Source: Cryptomeria japonica (lineage: Eukaryota; Streptophyta; Pinopsida; Cupressales; Cupressaceae). From it: a stretch of 64,000 nt of DNA. The stretch lies in NCBI RefSeq assembly GCF_030272615.1, contig NC_081407.1, forward strand, positions 102,405,897 through 102,469,896, in the 5' to 3' direction. This document shows positions 33,601-45,164 of this stretch, in pieces. The position numbers and the translations under genes are program-made. The notes under the pieces are model-generated. The model saw only the letters and a program-made list of their open reading frames with translations. It searched no databases and was not told the DNA's origin. Position 1 is the first letter of the stretch; each line of letters opens with the position of its first letter.

Positions 33601-36600
33601 CTATGTATTGCATTGCAATCTTGGTCCTCATTATGCCTTATGACTTCCTTAAATATGTTAAGGACTACTATTTTGATGGGTGCCATTGTGGGATGCTTTT
33701 AATAGTCTTTATATCTTTGATCTTTTCAATGTACTATTCCAAAGCTTTTGAATGAGCCAATACAATCTGCTCATCAATATCACTATCTAGATTGTAATTT
33801 GTCAAGATAATGTAATTGGATGATGTTTTAACCTTGGTCTTACTATATTGGTGCTCTTGTTGTTTTACATGGATGCCAACTCACTATCATACTTCTTCTA
33901 AATTGAAAATAATCTACATTATTCCTTAACCATTCTGCTGCATAATATTGAGGACCTTGTAGCCTATTTGTGATAGATTGTGCTATCTCTAACAGTCTTT
34001 TGTCTTTTGTGCTTTTGTAACAGTGTCCCTATCTAAGTGTGATCAATCAGTTTTTAATAAACCTTGAATAATGTCTTTGTGTTGAGTATTCATGGTGCTT
34101 TACTTTGACAACTGCTATGCTTACTGTTATGTGTTTTGAAGGTCTTATTGTCATTTCACTATCTTCACTGTTATTATCATGACTGCATTATCTGCATTCT
34201 TTATTGGAGACTATTGATATGATTGTGACATGGATATTCCTTGGGGTGTTCTGTTACTTGGCCTTAGTTACTGATAACTAGGCTGTTAGTCTATGTAAGT
34301 TCTGAAATGAATCTTCTCCATAGTAACTTCTATAGCTACTCATTTACTAAATACTCTCTTTTGGTACAATGATTTAATTACAATCCTGGATATGATTCTC
34401 CTTCAAAGTGACTGTCATAAGACCTAAAAATATGAACGTTCTTTCTATCCATAGAACTATCCTTGAATGCTTTAACCTTGGATGCATGCCTATCACTGTT
34501 TGAAATTTTGACACTACATATCCACTAGGTTGTTGTCGTTGAAAGGATAATCACTATTGGTTCAATATTTCTTTTATGACTGACATGCTCCTTATCATTG
34601 TCTTCTGTACTTAATCATTATTGATTTCTCTTTATGCTACATTTGATGTCTGAGAGGCACTGTGATATTCCTGATTTAACTAGCAGAATCTTGAAGAGAC
34701 TACACTTACTTTATGTATGATCTTTGAAGGCACTTATAGAACTTCATTGTTTATGGATGACTACTAGTCCTTTGTACATTATTGTTCTTTACTCACTTAA
34801 CTATTCTTTACTCACTTAAATATCATACATAACAAAGTATACTATGTTCTTAAACTATCCTTGCTCTATGTCTTTCTTCTATCAGTGATGATTGTATGGA
34901 TCTTTGTTGTATGAGTATCATACATTGTCTCAAACCTCTGTATCATGAAGTTGTGACTTTCAAGGAGAATATAAAGGTAGTCTACATGTGACAATGCCAC
35001 TTCTCAAAGTTGTCACTTATATTTGCCCAACATGATCTTTGTTACATATATTCTAACTACAAGGCACTCTAAACATGTTGTTCTTTGTTCTTTGTATGCA
35101 TGCTAAGGCTGTTATTTCTGGGTCTCTAATTCATAGGATTGGTATGATTATACTTGATGATCATTGTGCATTAATTATCTTTTCATAAGCAAGGGTTTGA
35201 ATTAATGCCTTTTCCCTTTTTAAGTATCTATTGATCTATGGGTGGTCAAACACTATTTGACTGTGATATCTTATTGATTGAGATGATTGTTCCCTATTGT
35301 CAATTTATCATCTTTGAGGTTGTTCTTGATGATTTGAGATACCTTTTGATCAGTTGACAATGCTTTGTAATCTCTTAATGCACTTTTTACTTAAGCATAC
35401 AATCCCTAGTACTAAATATGGCATGATTGTATTGGCTATAAGCTAGTAGGATTATCTCTTTGTTAACCATCAAGGTTGCTTAATGAATTCATGAATGACT
35501 GTAATAACTGACTTAAATCTATCTTTTTACTGCTATTACTGCCTTTACTGTCTTATTTCATTATTCAACCTTTCTTTGGACTAAGTATAACTGATAGGCA
35601 GCTTGGTAGGTAAGCAATCACAAGGCTAGTTGCTAAAAGAGGATCAATTTATTGACTAAGGACTTGTAAAGTCTGTTTCACTTGACTATCCAATATGTCC
35701 TATTGTTGTCATGCCAAATCCTTAATGGTTGGCTTGCCTAACAAACTCCCTTTTGGGCGATGTCTCTTGCCCATGCACAAAAATACTCAAAATACTTTTC
35801 CTTCCAACTACACTTGCTCATGCTTGGCTCTTGGGGCCTTCAATCTTCAGTTTCAATGTGTACTAGGGTCTTTCACCATGTAAATGTAGGGGGAGTGAGG
35901 TACTACTCACCTTTGGGTGCTCAAGATCTTGTTTTGAGGTCAAATGCCCTTAACTTACTCAAAGCCCTTAACAAGGCTCAACTACCCCAAATGAGGCTGC
36001 ACACCATCTAGGAGTCCCAAAATACAATTGGTGGATTTCTTGGAATGTTTCCATCACATTTCATAAGTCACCAAGTTTCATTTTATACTAGGTACATGAA
36101 ATTTGCAGAAACTATCAAAGTTGTGTGTTATGCAGCAGGGCTACTAGCCCGTGGTCGCCTAATTGGTCTTATTTTGCTTCCACCGGTCAATGATGGTCCT
36201 TTCAACCACAAAGAATGTTTGGGATGGTGTTTTAGAGGTGCATATTCAAATATTTTTAAGGTTTAGCCCCCGGTTAGTGTAGTTTTCAGACTGTCCACTT
36301 TTTATGGCATAAAAAGAGGGTTTGGTAGGGTTTTTAGTGCTTCTACCATAGTTGCTCTCCTTCAAACTTGTTTCAAACTCCCTGGTTGTTTGGAAACCTC
36401 TACCACACCATATTGAAGCCTTCCCTGCCTTTGTTGGACTGGCATTTTGCCATACACTTGACAAACAAGAAGAAAAACAATCATTGTCACTGTCTTTTCA
36501 CTGCATTTACTAGTCAGCAACCTGTTTGTCTTTGGAACCTGCAAGAATGAGGAGATTGGAAGATGGGAAGGTACCTCAATGAGGTATTAAAACATTTACA

Positions 36601-38627
36601 CTCAACCTATTACATTTCCTTCAAGATACAAGGCATGGATTATGCTCTTAAAGCATTCCATTTAGCAAAATGACAACAAATTTCACAAAAATAGTGAACT
36701 CACTGTTTTGTCTACAAAATGAGAATTATTACAAGGTGTAAGCTATTCTAACACATCAAGATGGTGTTTCAAATCCCTGATCACATTTCCAAACCTCTTC
36801 CTCAATGATTTGTCCATTCCAAATTACTTTTGGATGACAATCTTGAGTTTTGAACATGAACTAGCCTAGTTGCACCAACTTGCCTAGTTCACACTCAAAT
36901 GCATCTTCAAACCATTCTTCTGGCACAAAAGAGAGGAATGTACATTATATACACATGGTTCAACTTGGAAGAATCCATTGGAGGGATCCTAGACCTGGAT
37001 CAACCAAGTTGACACATTTTACAACTTCAAACCCTTGGCAGGGCAGCAGATACACAGTTTACAAATATTTTTGAATGAACACCTTGCAAATGAAAAACCA
37101 ATGAAACAGCTACATGAAAAGCATTAATACATCAACATCTCAACTTCCAATAAGGTACAATATGGATTGTACAACTACAGTATGGACTGCCCTTCAAAAA
37201 GAGAGAAAAACAGTCATAAAAGCCAAAAAAACTTGTTTTCTATTGAGTTTTCACTTGTAAATACAAAAACCAACCCTTACCAAGGAAAATGGAGGCCTTA
37301 TATAGTTTCTCAAGTTGGTTTCCAAGCCCTTGTATAGACATGAGGGTTCAAAAACTCATTTCACAAGAAAATGACAATTTTGACAACTTTCTTAAGCCAA
37401 AATGACAACTTTTTCTTGCTCAACAAGGCATTTTTGACCGTCTAACCTCATCAACCTATCTAAACACCTTAGATATGCTTAAAAACACTAAAAAAACATG
37501 TTTCAATGCTCTTGAAGACACTAGGAGACCATTTTGGCAATTTTCCACATTTTTGCCAAAAACTGTCAACTCAAGGCCTGAAATGCAAGATTTGATCTCT
37601 TAAGCCCAAAATGAGATCAAAACCACTTCACATGACTCAAAAAAACCTAAAACAAGAAAAATATCCTAACACAAGACTTTATAAACAAAAAAACATAAAA
37701 TACCCAAAAATGAAGTTTTGACTCAACTAGGTGCTCCTGCACCAATAACTCTCATGGCTAAACTTCTGTAATGTTCATTTTTTACTTCGATAATCACTCA
37801 TATGATGGTTCTAGTCATCTATTGACCATGTGACATAGTTCTATTCACTTTAGTTTGTGTTGGCATTGAATGGCATCTTTTTCTGTCATTGAGTGATAAT
37901 ACATGGAATTTTGGATATAATTGTGTTCCTATTTAGTAGCTGATTAGTGTCACCCCATGAATAGTGACATGTAAGTTGAGCTCAACCACTTCAGGAGCCC
38001 ATTTTAACCCACATACATGATATTTCTGAAATGAAATCCTGTATATGCACATGAAGAAAACAACTTAGAAAAAACAAGAAGCTCACGAAGCTTCTGATGA
38101 TTTTGACATTCTAATAACTGATTCTCTTGTTGTTATGATCTAATTCCTTCCTTTTGTAGTCTGATATACATGTGTATGAGTAGATTTGTTCAAGAAAATG
38201 AGATCATGATCTCTAACGCACCTATCCTTCACCTCTTGCAATCATTCTAGGAGTGCTAGGAGCATTAAAATACAAGATGCAACTTGATTCCATCAACGAC
38301 TCATCGTTGAAAGGAAAGGACAAATCCCCTTTTCTCTCTTTTCTATTTATCCATTTTTGTATCATTCTATTTATTGTACATTCTCAGTCGTACCCATTAC
38401 TTGTGTGGGTCGTTACACATTTATGTAAATGAAAAGTTTCTTTCAAATGCAGTTTTAAATGTACATTATTGAAATAGATTGCATTCTGAAAATAATTCTT
38501 CATTTATATATTTAAGTTTAAATAAATGATGATGTACAAGAATTGTTTTTGTGTACCTCTCTTTCATTTTATGTGTAAGGTCGATCATAGGCCTATCAAA
38601 TTTTGATGGTTTAAAATTTAGATAACA
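30666..38627 (-). repeat. 3' LTR of Gypsy 1 (with a 2.15-kb insertion)
   Basis: Plus-strand TGTTGTCATGAAGGATGC to TTTAGATAACA. Aligns throughout with 45165-51068, for example AAGATGCATC, the GTACGACTAGCATGA and TCATGGCTAAACTTCTG strings. No believable gene lies inside; the 132-codon frame at 33357 is on the antisense strand, lacks a domain and is broken in the other LTR. Confidence 0.87.
35592..37744. mobile_element. 2,153-bp insertion (probable solo LTR) in the Gypsy 1 LTR
   Basis: TGATAGGCAGC...CTCCTGCACCA, with TG...CA ends, flanked by ATAAC at 35587-35591 and 37745-37749; absent from the partner LTR, which reads ATAACTGTCATGG at about 50190. No coding domain. A minus-strand splice-donor-like AAAGGTGAGTAGTACC near 35900-35920 resembles strings in the other two long LTRs, hinting at minus orientation. 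Confidence 0.75.
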
Positions 38628-38994
38628 TTTTGGTGACCTATCAGGGCTGTTTGCCTACTAAACATATCAACTCAGACCAGTTGCCTTTAGTGAATCCATT
38701 GGGTGCAAAGTATTGCCCCCTTTCTGAAATTTAGCTCTTTGAAACTCGACTAAAAATAGAAAACAGTAGATGAAACAAACAAAACTCTATAAAAGATCCC
38801 TCAAGTTGTGCAAATAGCTGCTTATTGAATTAAAATAGCTAAAACTGAAATGGAAGATGTGCAGAAAATGCAATTATGGAAAATAAGAAATGTGCAAAAG
38901 CACTTAATAGTTGAAAAATAAATCCTCAAAAACAAAGTTTGAGGTGGATCCTGTTAACTGGGATGGGTAGGATTTCTCCATCTATCTTTGAAAA
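38628..38994 (-). other. Gypsy 1 3' untranslated region
   Basis: Lies between the integrase stop and the LTR. A purine run GAAAGGGGGCAAT sits near 38715, some 90 bp from the LTR and so oddly distant for a polypurine tract. Confidence 0.5.
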
Positions 38995-40330
38995 CTAAAA
39001 TGCATTATGTTGTTTCTTCTCAGTGATTATATATGGGCCATCCCACATGGCATCAAATTTGGTATGCCTACTAGGTCTTCTTTTAAGTTCATCCCATTTG
39101 AAAACTAAGTCACCTTCATTGAAGGTCCTTGCTACTACCTTTTTATCAAAATATTTATAAAAAGTCTTTTTCATCTGTGAATGGTGAATTTCAAGCTTTC
39201 TGAAAGCTTCCTTTCTGGTTTCTTCCAACTCCATCAATTGAGCAAGCCTAATTTTCATTGGCTTATCCTCTAACATTTCAAGTTCTTTTATATAACTGAG
39301 AGTTGGAAACTCTGCTGATATTGGAAATTTGGCCTCTTCGCCATAAACTAGAACATAAGGTGAAAAACCTGTATCTCTCTTTGGTGTCATCCTATCAGCC
39401 CATAGGGCTAACTTTAGCTCTTCATGCCATGTTCTCTGATTATGCTGAATAGAACTTTTAATAATCTTAATCAAATTTTTATTGGTTGATTCAACCTGTC
39501 CATAACCCTGGGGGTAATAATTTGATGAAGCACTTAGAAAAATATTGTTCTTAACAAACCAATATGATACTTTTAAACCAATAAAAGCTAAGGCATTATT
39601 TGATATAATTGCATCAGGAGTACTAAACTTGGATACTAGATCTTGATAAAAATTCAAAATTGAATTTTCATTTGCCTCCTTAAGTGTGACTGCTTCAGTC
39701 AATTTGGTAAAGTAATCTATTGCGGTTAGGATCCATTTATGTCCTACACTTGAAAGTGGATTAATAGGCCCAATAAAGTCTAATCCCCATTTAGCAAATG
39801 GTCATTCTATTTGTATTGGCTGAAGTGGCAAAGCTGCAAGTCTTTTCTTTCCTGCAAAAAGTGAGCATTTTTCACATTTTCTTACCCACCTTTGTGTATC
39901 TTTGAACAAATCTGGCCAGTAGTAACCGACTCTCATGATTTTCAGGGCTATTGCTCTTGCAGCTAAATGACCTCCTGCAGGTCCATTATGGAATTCTTCT
40001 AAAATTCTATCAATCTGATTTGGATGTATGTATCTGAGCATAACTCCATGAAAATATCTTTTATAAAGCACATTATCTATAATAGAATAAGAAATTGCTT
40101 GTAATCTATAATACCTTCTTTTAGACTTGTCCAATCCTTTAGGGTAGTCACCTGTAAGTAAATAGTGGATCATTTTTTTGGATCCAATCAGGTTCAGAAA
40201 CTGTGCTATCACCTGTTGCATTTGTTTCTTCATCAGAGGCAACATCCTCTTTTTCATTTGTGAGTATAAGGGTAACTTGTTCTTCTGTTTGATGGTTGTT
40301 TTCTGCATCTTCTGCCATTTGTTCACATAG
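38995..40330 (-). pseudogene. Gypsy 1 integrase
   Basis: Zinc-binding H..H..C..C region (HNGPAGGHLAARA, CEKCSLFAGKK), then the catalytic core: WGLDFIGP gives the first aspartate, GQVESTNK the glutamate, but the second acid reads ISNNALAF where DNG is expected, so D is replaced by N. A C-terminal GPY-type block (DAMWDGPYII) follows. A stop at about 39802 separates the zinc part from the core. Inactive as written. Confidence 0.85.
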
Positions 40331-40806
40331 ACCTTTTCCTCTAACCAGTTTTATTACTTTAATGTCAACATCATACTCCATAACTCTGTTTATCCATCCT
40401 GCCCTCTTATCATTGATGTCTTTGTTAAGCAAAAATTCCTTAATTGTAGGATGAGCTACTTGCAGATGAATTTTATTATTGGACAACATGTGTCTGAATT
40501 TTTTGAGGCTCCTAATAACTGCAAGTACATGCTTTTCTACGAAGGAATATCTTACCTCATAGTCCTACAATATATGGCTGAAAAATGCAATTGGCTGCTC
40601 TTGTCCTTCTTCATTTTGCTGACAGAGCATGAATGAGATAGTATCAACACCTCCAAAAGAATATAGTATGAAGTCTTATCAAAATTTGGATTAACTAGTG
40701 TTAGGGCTGATGCAAGTTCCTCTTTGATATCTACAAAACTTATGGTACCTTCCTTGGTCCATTTGAAAACCACATTCTTTTTAAGCATTATTTTTAGTGG
40801 CTGCAA
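40148..40806 (-). pseudogene. Gypsy 1 RNase H (RT-linked)
   Basis: Frames read LLQPLKIMLKKNVVFKW at the RT-RNase H junction, then a degraded RNase H with LRHML-type and GWINRVMEYDVDI blocks (cf. RWxxxLxxYDFxI). At least one stop and a frame change near 40550-40490. Confidence 0.75.
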
Positions 40807-41775
40807 TAATGCTAAGATGTTGGGTATAAATCTCCTAACAAAATTAATTCTCCCTATAAAACTTTACAAGCCCTTTTTATGTGTTGGAAGTGGCAATGCT
40901 AGAATAGCTATAATTCTTTCTGGGTCTATTGAAATACCTTCCTTTGATACAATGTATCCCAAAAGCTTACCTTCATAAATAAAAAATATGATCTTTTTTG
41001 GATTTAGTGAGACTCCAAACTCTCTACATCTTTCAAAAATCTATCTTAAATGATCAAAATGTTGGTCAACACTTCTTGAAAAAATAATAATATCATCTAG
41101 ATATACAAGCACAAATTTATTAATAAACCCTTTGAGAACCATATCCATTTCTCTCTAAAAAGTGGCTCCTGCATTAGACAGTCCAAATGGCATCTTTCTA
41201 TATGCCATTGTACCCCACTTAGTTGTAAATACAGTTTTATGTTGATCATCTTCCTTTAGTACTAGAATCTGATTATAACGTGAATATCCATCTAGTAAGG
41301 AAAATCTCTAAGAACCAAGAACCACTTGCAAAATCTACTCCATGGAGGGAAGTGGATAATGGTCCTTAAGTGAAGCAATGTTCAGATCACGAAAATCAAC
41401 ACATAACCTTATTTCACCATTTTTCTTTCTTATTGGTACAAAATTGGAAACCCATGAAGTGTGCTTAATAGGATAAATGACATTACCTTCAATGAGTTTG
41501 TTCAATTCAACCTTCATTAAATGTTCAAGCTTGGGATTCAGGGGTCTTTGTTTCTATCTGATTGGCTTTGCATTTGGTTGTAACTCAATAGTATGTTGAG
41601 CAAGTGCAAGGTTAAAAATCTTCAAGTCTCTATACTCCCAAGAAAAAATATCATTAAATTCTTGACAAAGTGAAATTAAAGCTTGCTGTTCTGAACTATT
41701 ACATACTTTCCCAAGCTTGAGCAACTTGTTATCATAGATCTGAATTTTCTCAAAATGATCTTGCTTGATTATCAT
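40806..41775 (-). pseudogene. Gypsy 1 reverse transcriptase
   Basis: Minus-strand blocks in order: HTIELQPNAKPIR, VPIRKKNGEIRLCVDFRDLN, DHYPLPSME, LLDGYSRYNQI, MPFGLSNAGATF, LVYLDDIIIFS (catalytic DD, near 41095) and FERCREFGVSLNPKK. Stops appear after PIR, after PSME, before RFSLLDGYS, after GATF and elsewhere. Confidence 0.85.
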
Positions 41776-42007
41776 GCTATTTTATCTCTTCTAGCATGAT
41801 CATCAGAACTGAAAATTGATTCTAGGGTGGCTAGACCCTTCAGTACTTTCTTTTTTTTGAGCTGCACTATCTGATCATCATACTGTTGCTGCCATTTTTA
41901 TTTATTTCCAGCAGTAAAATATGTTTCTTGTATTAAGAAATTGATGATATGTTCATCGCTGTCAAACACTGGCCAATTTGTTATATTATCTGGTATAGAT
42001 GGTCTAA

Positions 42008-42450
42008 CTACCACTTTGACATACTATTGTATATGTACATTTCTAAATCAACAGGAACATCATATTGGGCCCCTAAAGAGGTTAACATATCAGCATGTTT
42101 ATTTTGGTTCCTTGGAATTGATAGCAAATTAAAAGCATCAAAATCCTCTATTAAATCCCATGCTCTATGCTTGTACATTTTCAACAAATCATTTTTTGTT
42201 ACATGCAAATTTCTAATCTGATTTGTTACTAATTCAGAATCACCATATACTTGCAAGCATTTGATACCTTTCTTTCTGGCCCATTCTGGGCCATGAATTA
42301 GAACTTCATATTCTGCAACATTATTTGTTAGACTGAAAGTGAATCTGAAAGCTGAATAATACCTTTCTCCCTCTAGTGATATCAGCATAGACCCTCCACC
42401 TGCAATGGTTTTACTCCTTGAACCATCAAAATATAATTTCCAAAGTTGAT
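42008..42450 (-). pseudogene. Gypsy 1 additional (archaeal-type) RNase H, upstream of RT
   Basis: WKLYFDGSRS, then NNVAEYEVLIHG and VYGDSELVTNQI supply the D, E and D of an RNase H fold; PRNQNKHADMLTSLG gives the final catalytic D region. This sequence type is the extra RNase H of Tat-lineage Gypsy elements. Here it lies between the protease and the RT, not between the RT-linked RNase H and integrase as in Gypsy 2. Confidence 0.75.
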
Positions 42451-42539
42451 TACCTTATTGTTTTGGTTCTTTTTCCTTTCTTAATCAGATTCGGTATAAT
42501 TGCATCATGTTCATGAATTATATAGACTCCTAGCTCAAC

Positions 42540-43110
42540 TTAATCTATGTGAACAAGAGGATCTATTTCATGATTTTTAATTGCCCAGTTGTCTAAATTG
42601 ATATCTAATATATCATCAATGGGTATATTAGGCTCTTTAATCAGAATTGGCTCTTCTTCCTCTTGGATAACTAGATTTGCATTTATGGGACTTGCCACAT
42701 ATGATTCTAAATGATCCCTAGCTAATGGCTCAGATTTAATGGTTACTTTGGTACCATATCTAGTTCTGAAAAACATATGAGACCAGTTAGATGATAGATA
42801 ACCACCTAATTTGGCTGTAAAGTCCCTGGATAAGCATATTCCAAAAACAACTGGTAAGTCTATCACATAGATATCTTGAGGAACTGATAAATTAGGACAA
42901 GCATGCATTGTGAGTGGCAGATCTTTAATCACACCACTGGACTTAATTGATGACCCATCTAACTGAACAACACCTTTTGACAAAGGTTCAATTGTTAGAC
43001 CTAGTTGATCAACTAACTACTTAAGCGTAATTGAGCTACTAGCTCTTGAATCTATCATGCAGTTTTGCAATAAATGATCTCCAATCACTAGGGTAACATA
43101 GAAAGGTGGT
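42540..43110 (-). pseudogene. Gypsy 1 protease
   Basis: Retropepsin-like: MIDSRASSS where the family has D(S/T)GA, so the active-site glycine reads R, followed by a TAA and then LPLTMHACPN...VIDLPVVFGICLSRDFTAKLGG (flap and LGxDxL-like end). Inactive as written. Confidence 0.7.
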
Positions 43111-43119
43111 GGCTTAATT

Positions 43120-45000
43120 TCTTTGGCTACTTAAACTTTTTTATCATCATCAGCAAGGGCTATATTAGGCTGATCTAAATCAGCATCAATTATTGTAATT
43201 TTGGCTATAGCCTCTTGCAATAAATCGGTTTGCCCAGGAATTTTTAATGCATCAAACATAGTAATATTGATAGGTGCTTTCTTCATCTAATCAACTATAT
43301 TAAATACAGTTGTACCAAATTTTTGCTATACTCTTGGGATATTCTAAGCCTTAGAGTTTTGTGCCTGAAGTGGCTGGTTCTATCCTCCAGGAAAAAATTG
43401 AACATTAGGGGTCACTAGAGTTGTTGTATCAGCTTGCTGTCCTGTAGCAACAAGCAGTTTTCCTTTATCAGAAGACTGTTTGGAAGGACCAGCTTGTTGT
43501 CCTGCAATACCAACTTGTTGTCCGACATCTAATTCTCTCTTTTTTTCTAGGATTTGATGTTATTGATGTACATGACTGATTTTGTCCTTGAGTACCATTT
43601 ATGCCACAAAATTCATTAGTTTGCCAATTAACTAATGCAATATCGGGCTCACCTTGCTGATTTTCTTGATTAATTTCATCTTGAGGATGATGTTGATTCC
43701 CATAGGTGTTTTGTAGCATTAATACCTTACACTAAGGTGTCTGAGGGCATGTCAACTAATTAAGAGGTTGATGACATGGAAAACACCAATCAACATCCTG
43801 AACCATATTATTCTGAACCAGAACAATCTCCCTAGAATTTGAGGCAATATTTGGATTATAGGGCTGATTAGTCCTATTATTATAATTCTTGTTCTGATAA
43901 GGCTGCCTATTATGTTGATTTTGTTGGTAAGGAGGTTGATAGGGTTTATAATTTTGCCCTACTTTATTTTCAATAATGACCAATTTATTACCAAAACCCT
44001 GCAAAGTCTTTTGCATGTGTTGATTATTCTCATTAAAATTATTCAGAATCCCTTTTAACTCCTGAAATCATTATTTGGGACTTGGGTAGGAATAAAAGAT
44101 GGAATTTGTTGGCTTTGTTGATTTTGGTGATTCATGAAAGGCAAGACAACAACTATGGTATGGGGTACAACGAAAATATAAGGTTGTATTTCTTTAAAAA
44201 AAGGCATAAGGCGCCTTGGGGATATTTTCCCAGCTTGAATCACTATTTAAGGCCTTTAAATGATAGATGAAAGAATGGTCATTTGTAGGCCTTACCACTT
44301 GTGGAATGCGATTCAATGTCTTCTATAATTGGTTGTTGAAGTCATTTATGTTCTCATAAGGTTCTCTCTTGATAGTAGTAAGCTTCTCAATCAGAGAAAA
44401 ATTATCTGATTTGTCTTAAAAGTGCTGATTTAGAGAAGCTCCCAATTGATCCCATGAATTGATTGATGCAATTGGCATTGATCTGAACCATTCTAGTGCT
44501 TTCCCTCTGAAACTTGTTGCTAATAGCCTAATTGCTACATCCCCATGTGTGATTTGATGAAACCCACATAAAGTAGCTATATCCCTTATATGCTCAACTG
44601 TTGTTACCTGATTTTCTCCAGTGTAATTTGGCAAGTTTTTCATAGAAGCAGCTGGAATATCATTGTAATTAGCCAGAACTAGAGGAATACCTTGGTTAAA
44701 TGGCATGAATGGATGGTTCCTTGGTGGATTGAGGGCCATTTGAAATGGTTGAACTAGCTGAACTAGTGGTATTGGTTGCACTACCAAAACTGGTGATTGA
44801 TCACTTGAAGAATCTGATTCTTCAAATTGATATGCAAAAAGGGGGTTTGAAAAAGCTGCAACTTCTTCTATACTTATGAAATTTTTAGAATTCACTTGGC
44901 TGGTAGAACTATCAGTATTTTGCAATGCTTTAACTCTCTTTTTGATAATTGGCAACTATACATGTTTTGTAGGATTGGATTTTGATCTTGTCTGTCTTAT
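43120..45000 (-). pseudogene. Gypsy 1 gag region
   Basis: The best frame (44416-44955) has MKNLPNYTGENQVTTVEHIRD and GKALEWFRSMP, typical of plant Gypsy gag (retrotransposon gag domain). It is followed downstream by Q/N/P-rich frames (43756-44016, HNRQPYQNKNYNNR) of the disordered nucleocapsid part. Several stops and shifts. Confidence 0.75.
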
Positions 45001-45141
45001 ATGCTATAATACTGATATGATTTTCTAGATCTTTAGAGTCACTAGGTACTTCCAAATTCACCTCAAAAGGTTGTAAAAACTACTATAAGTACCCAAACAA
45101 CATAAAATATGGTATTCGTATGAGCTGAAATAGATCAACGT

Positions 45142-45159
45142 GTTCCATCAGGCATGCCA
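45142..45159 (-). other. Primer-binding site of Gypsy 1
   Basis: TGGCATGCCTGATGGAAC on the minus strand, five bases after the 5' LTR end; the TTTTTGGC start is reminiscent of Tat/Athila elements. Confidence 0.55.
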
Positions 45160-45164
45160 AAAAT

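Noticed and set aside
33357-33755. 132-codon hydrophobic frame on the plus strand
   Set aside because: Lies antisense in a Gypsy 1 LTR; disrupted in the partner LTR (47920-48300).
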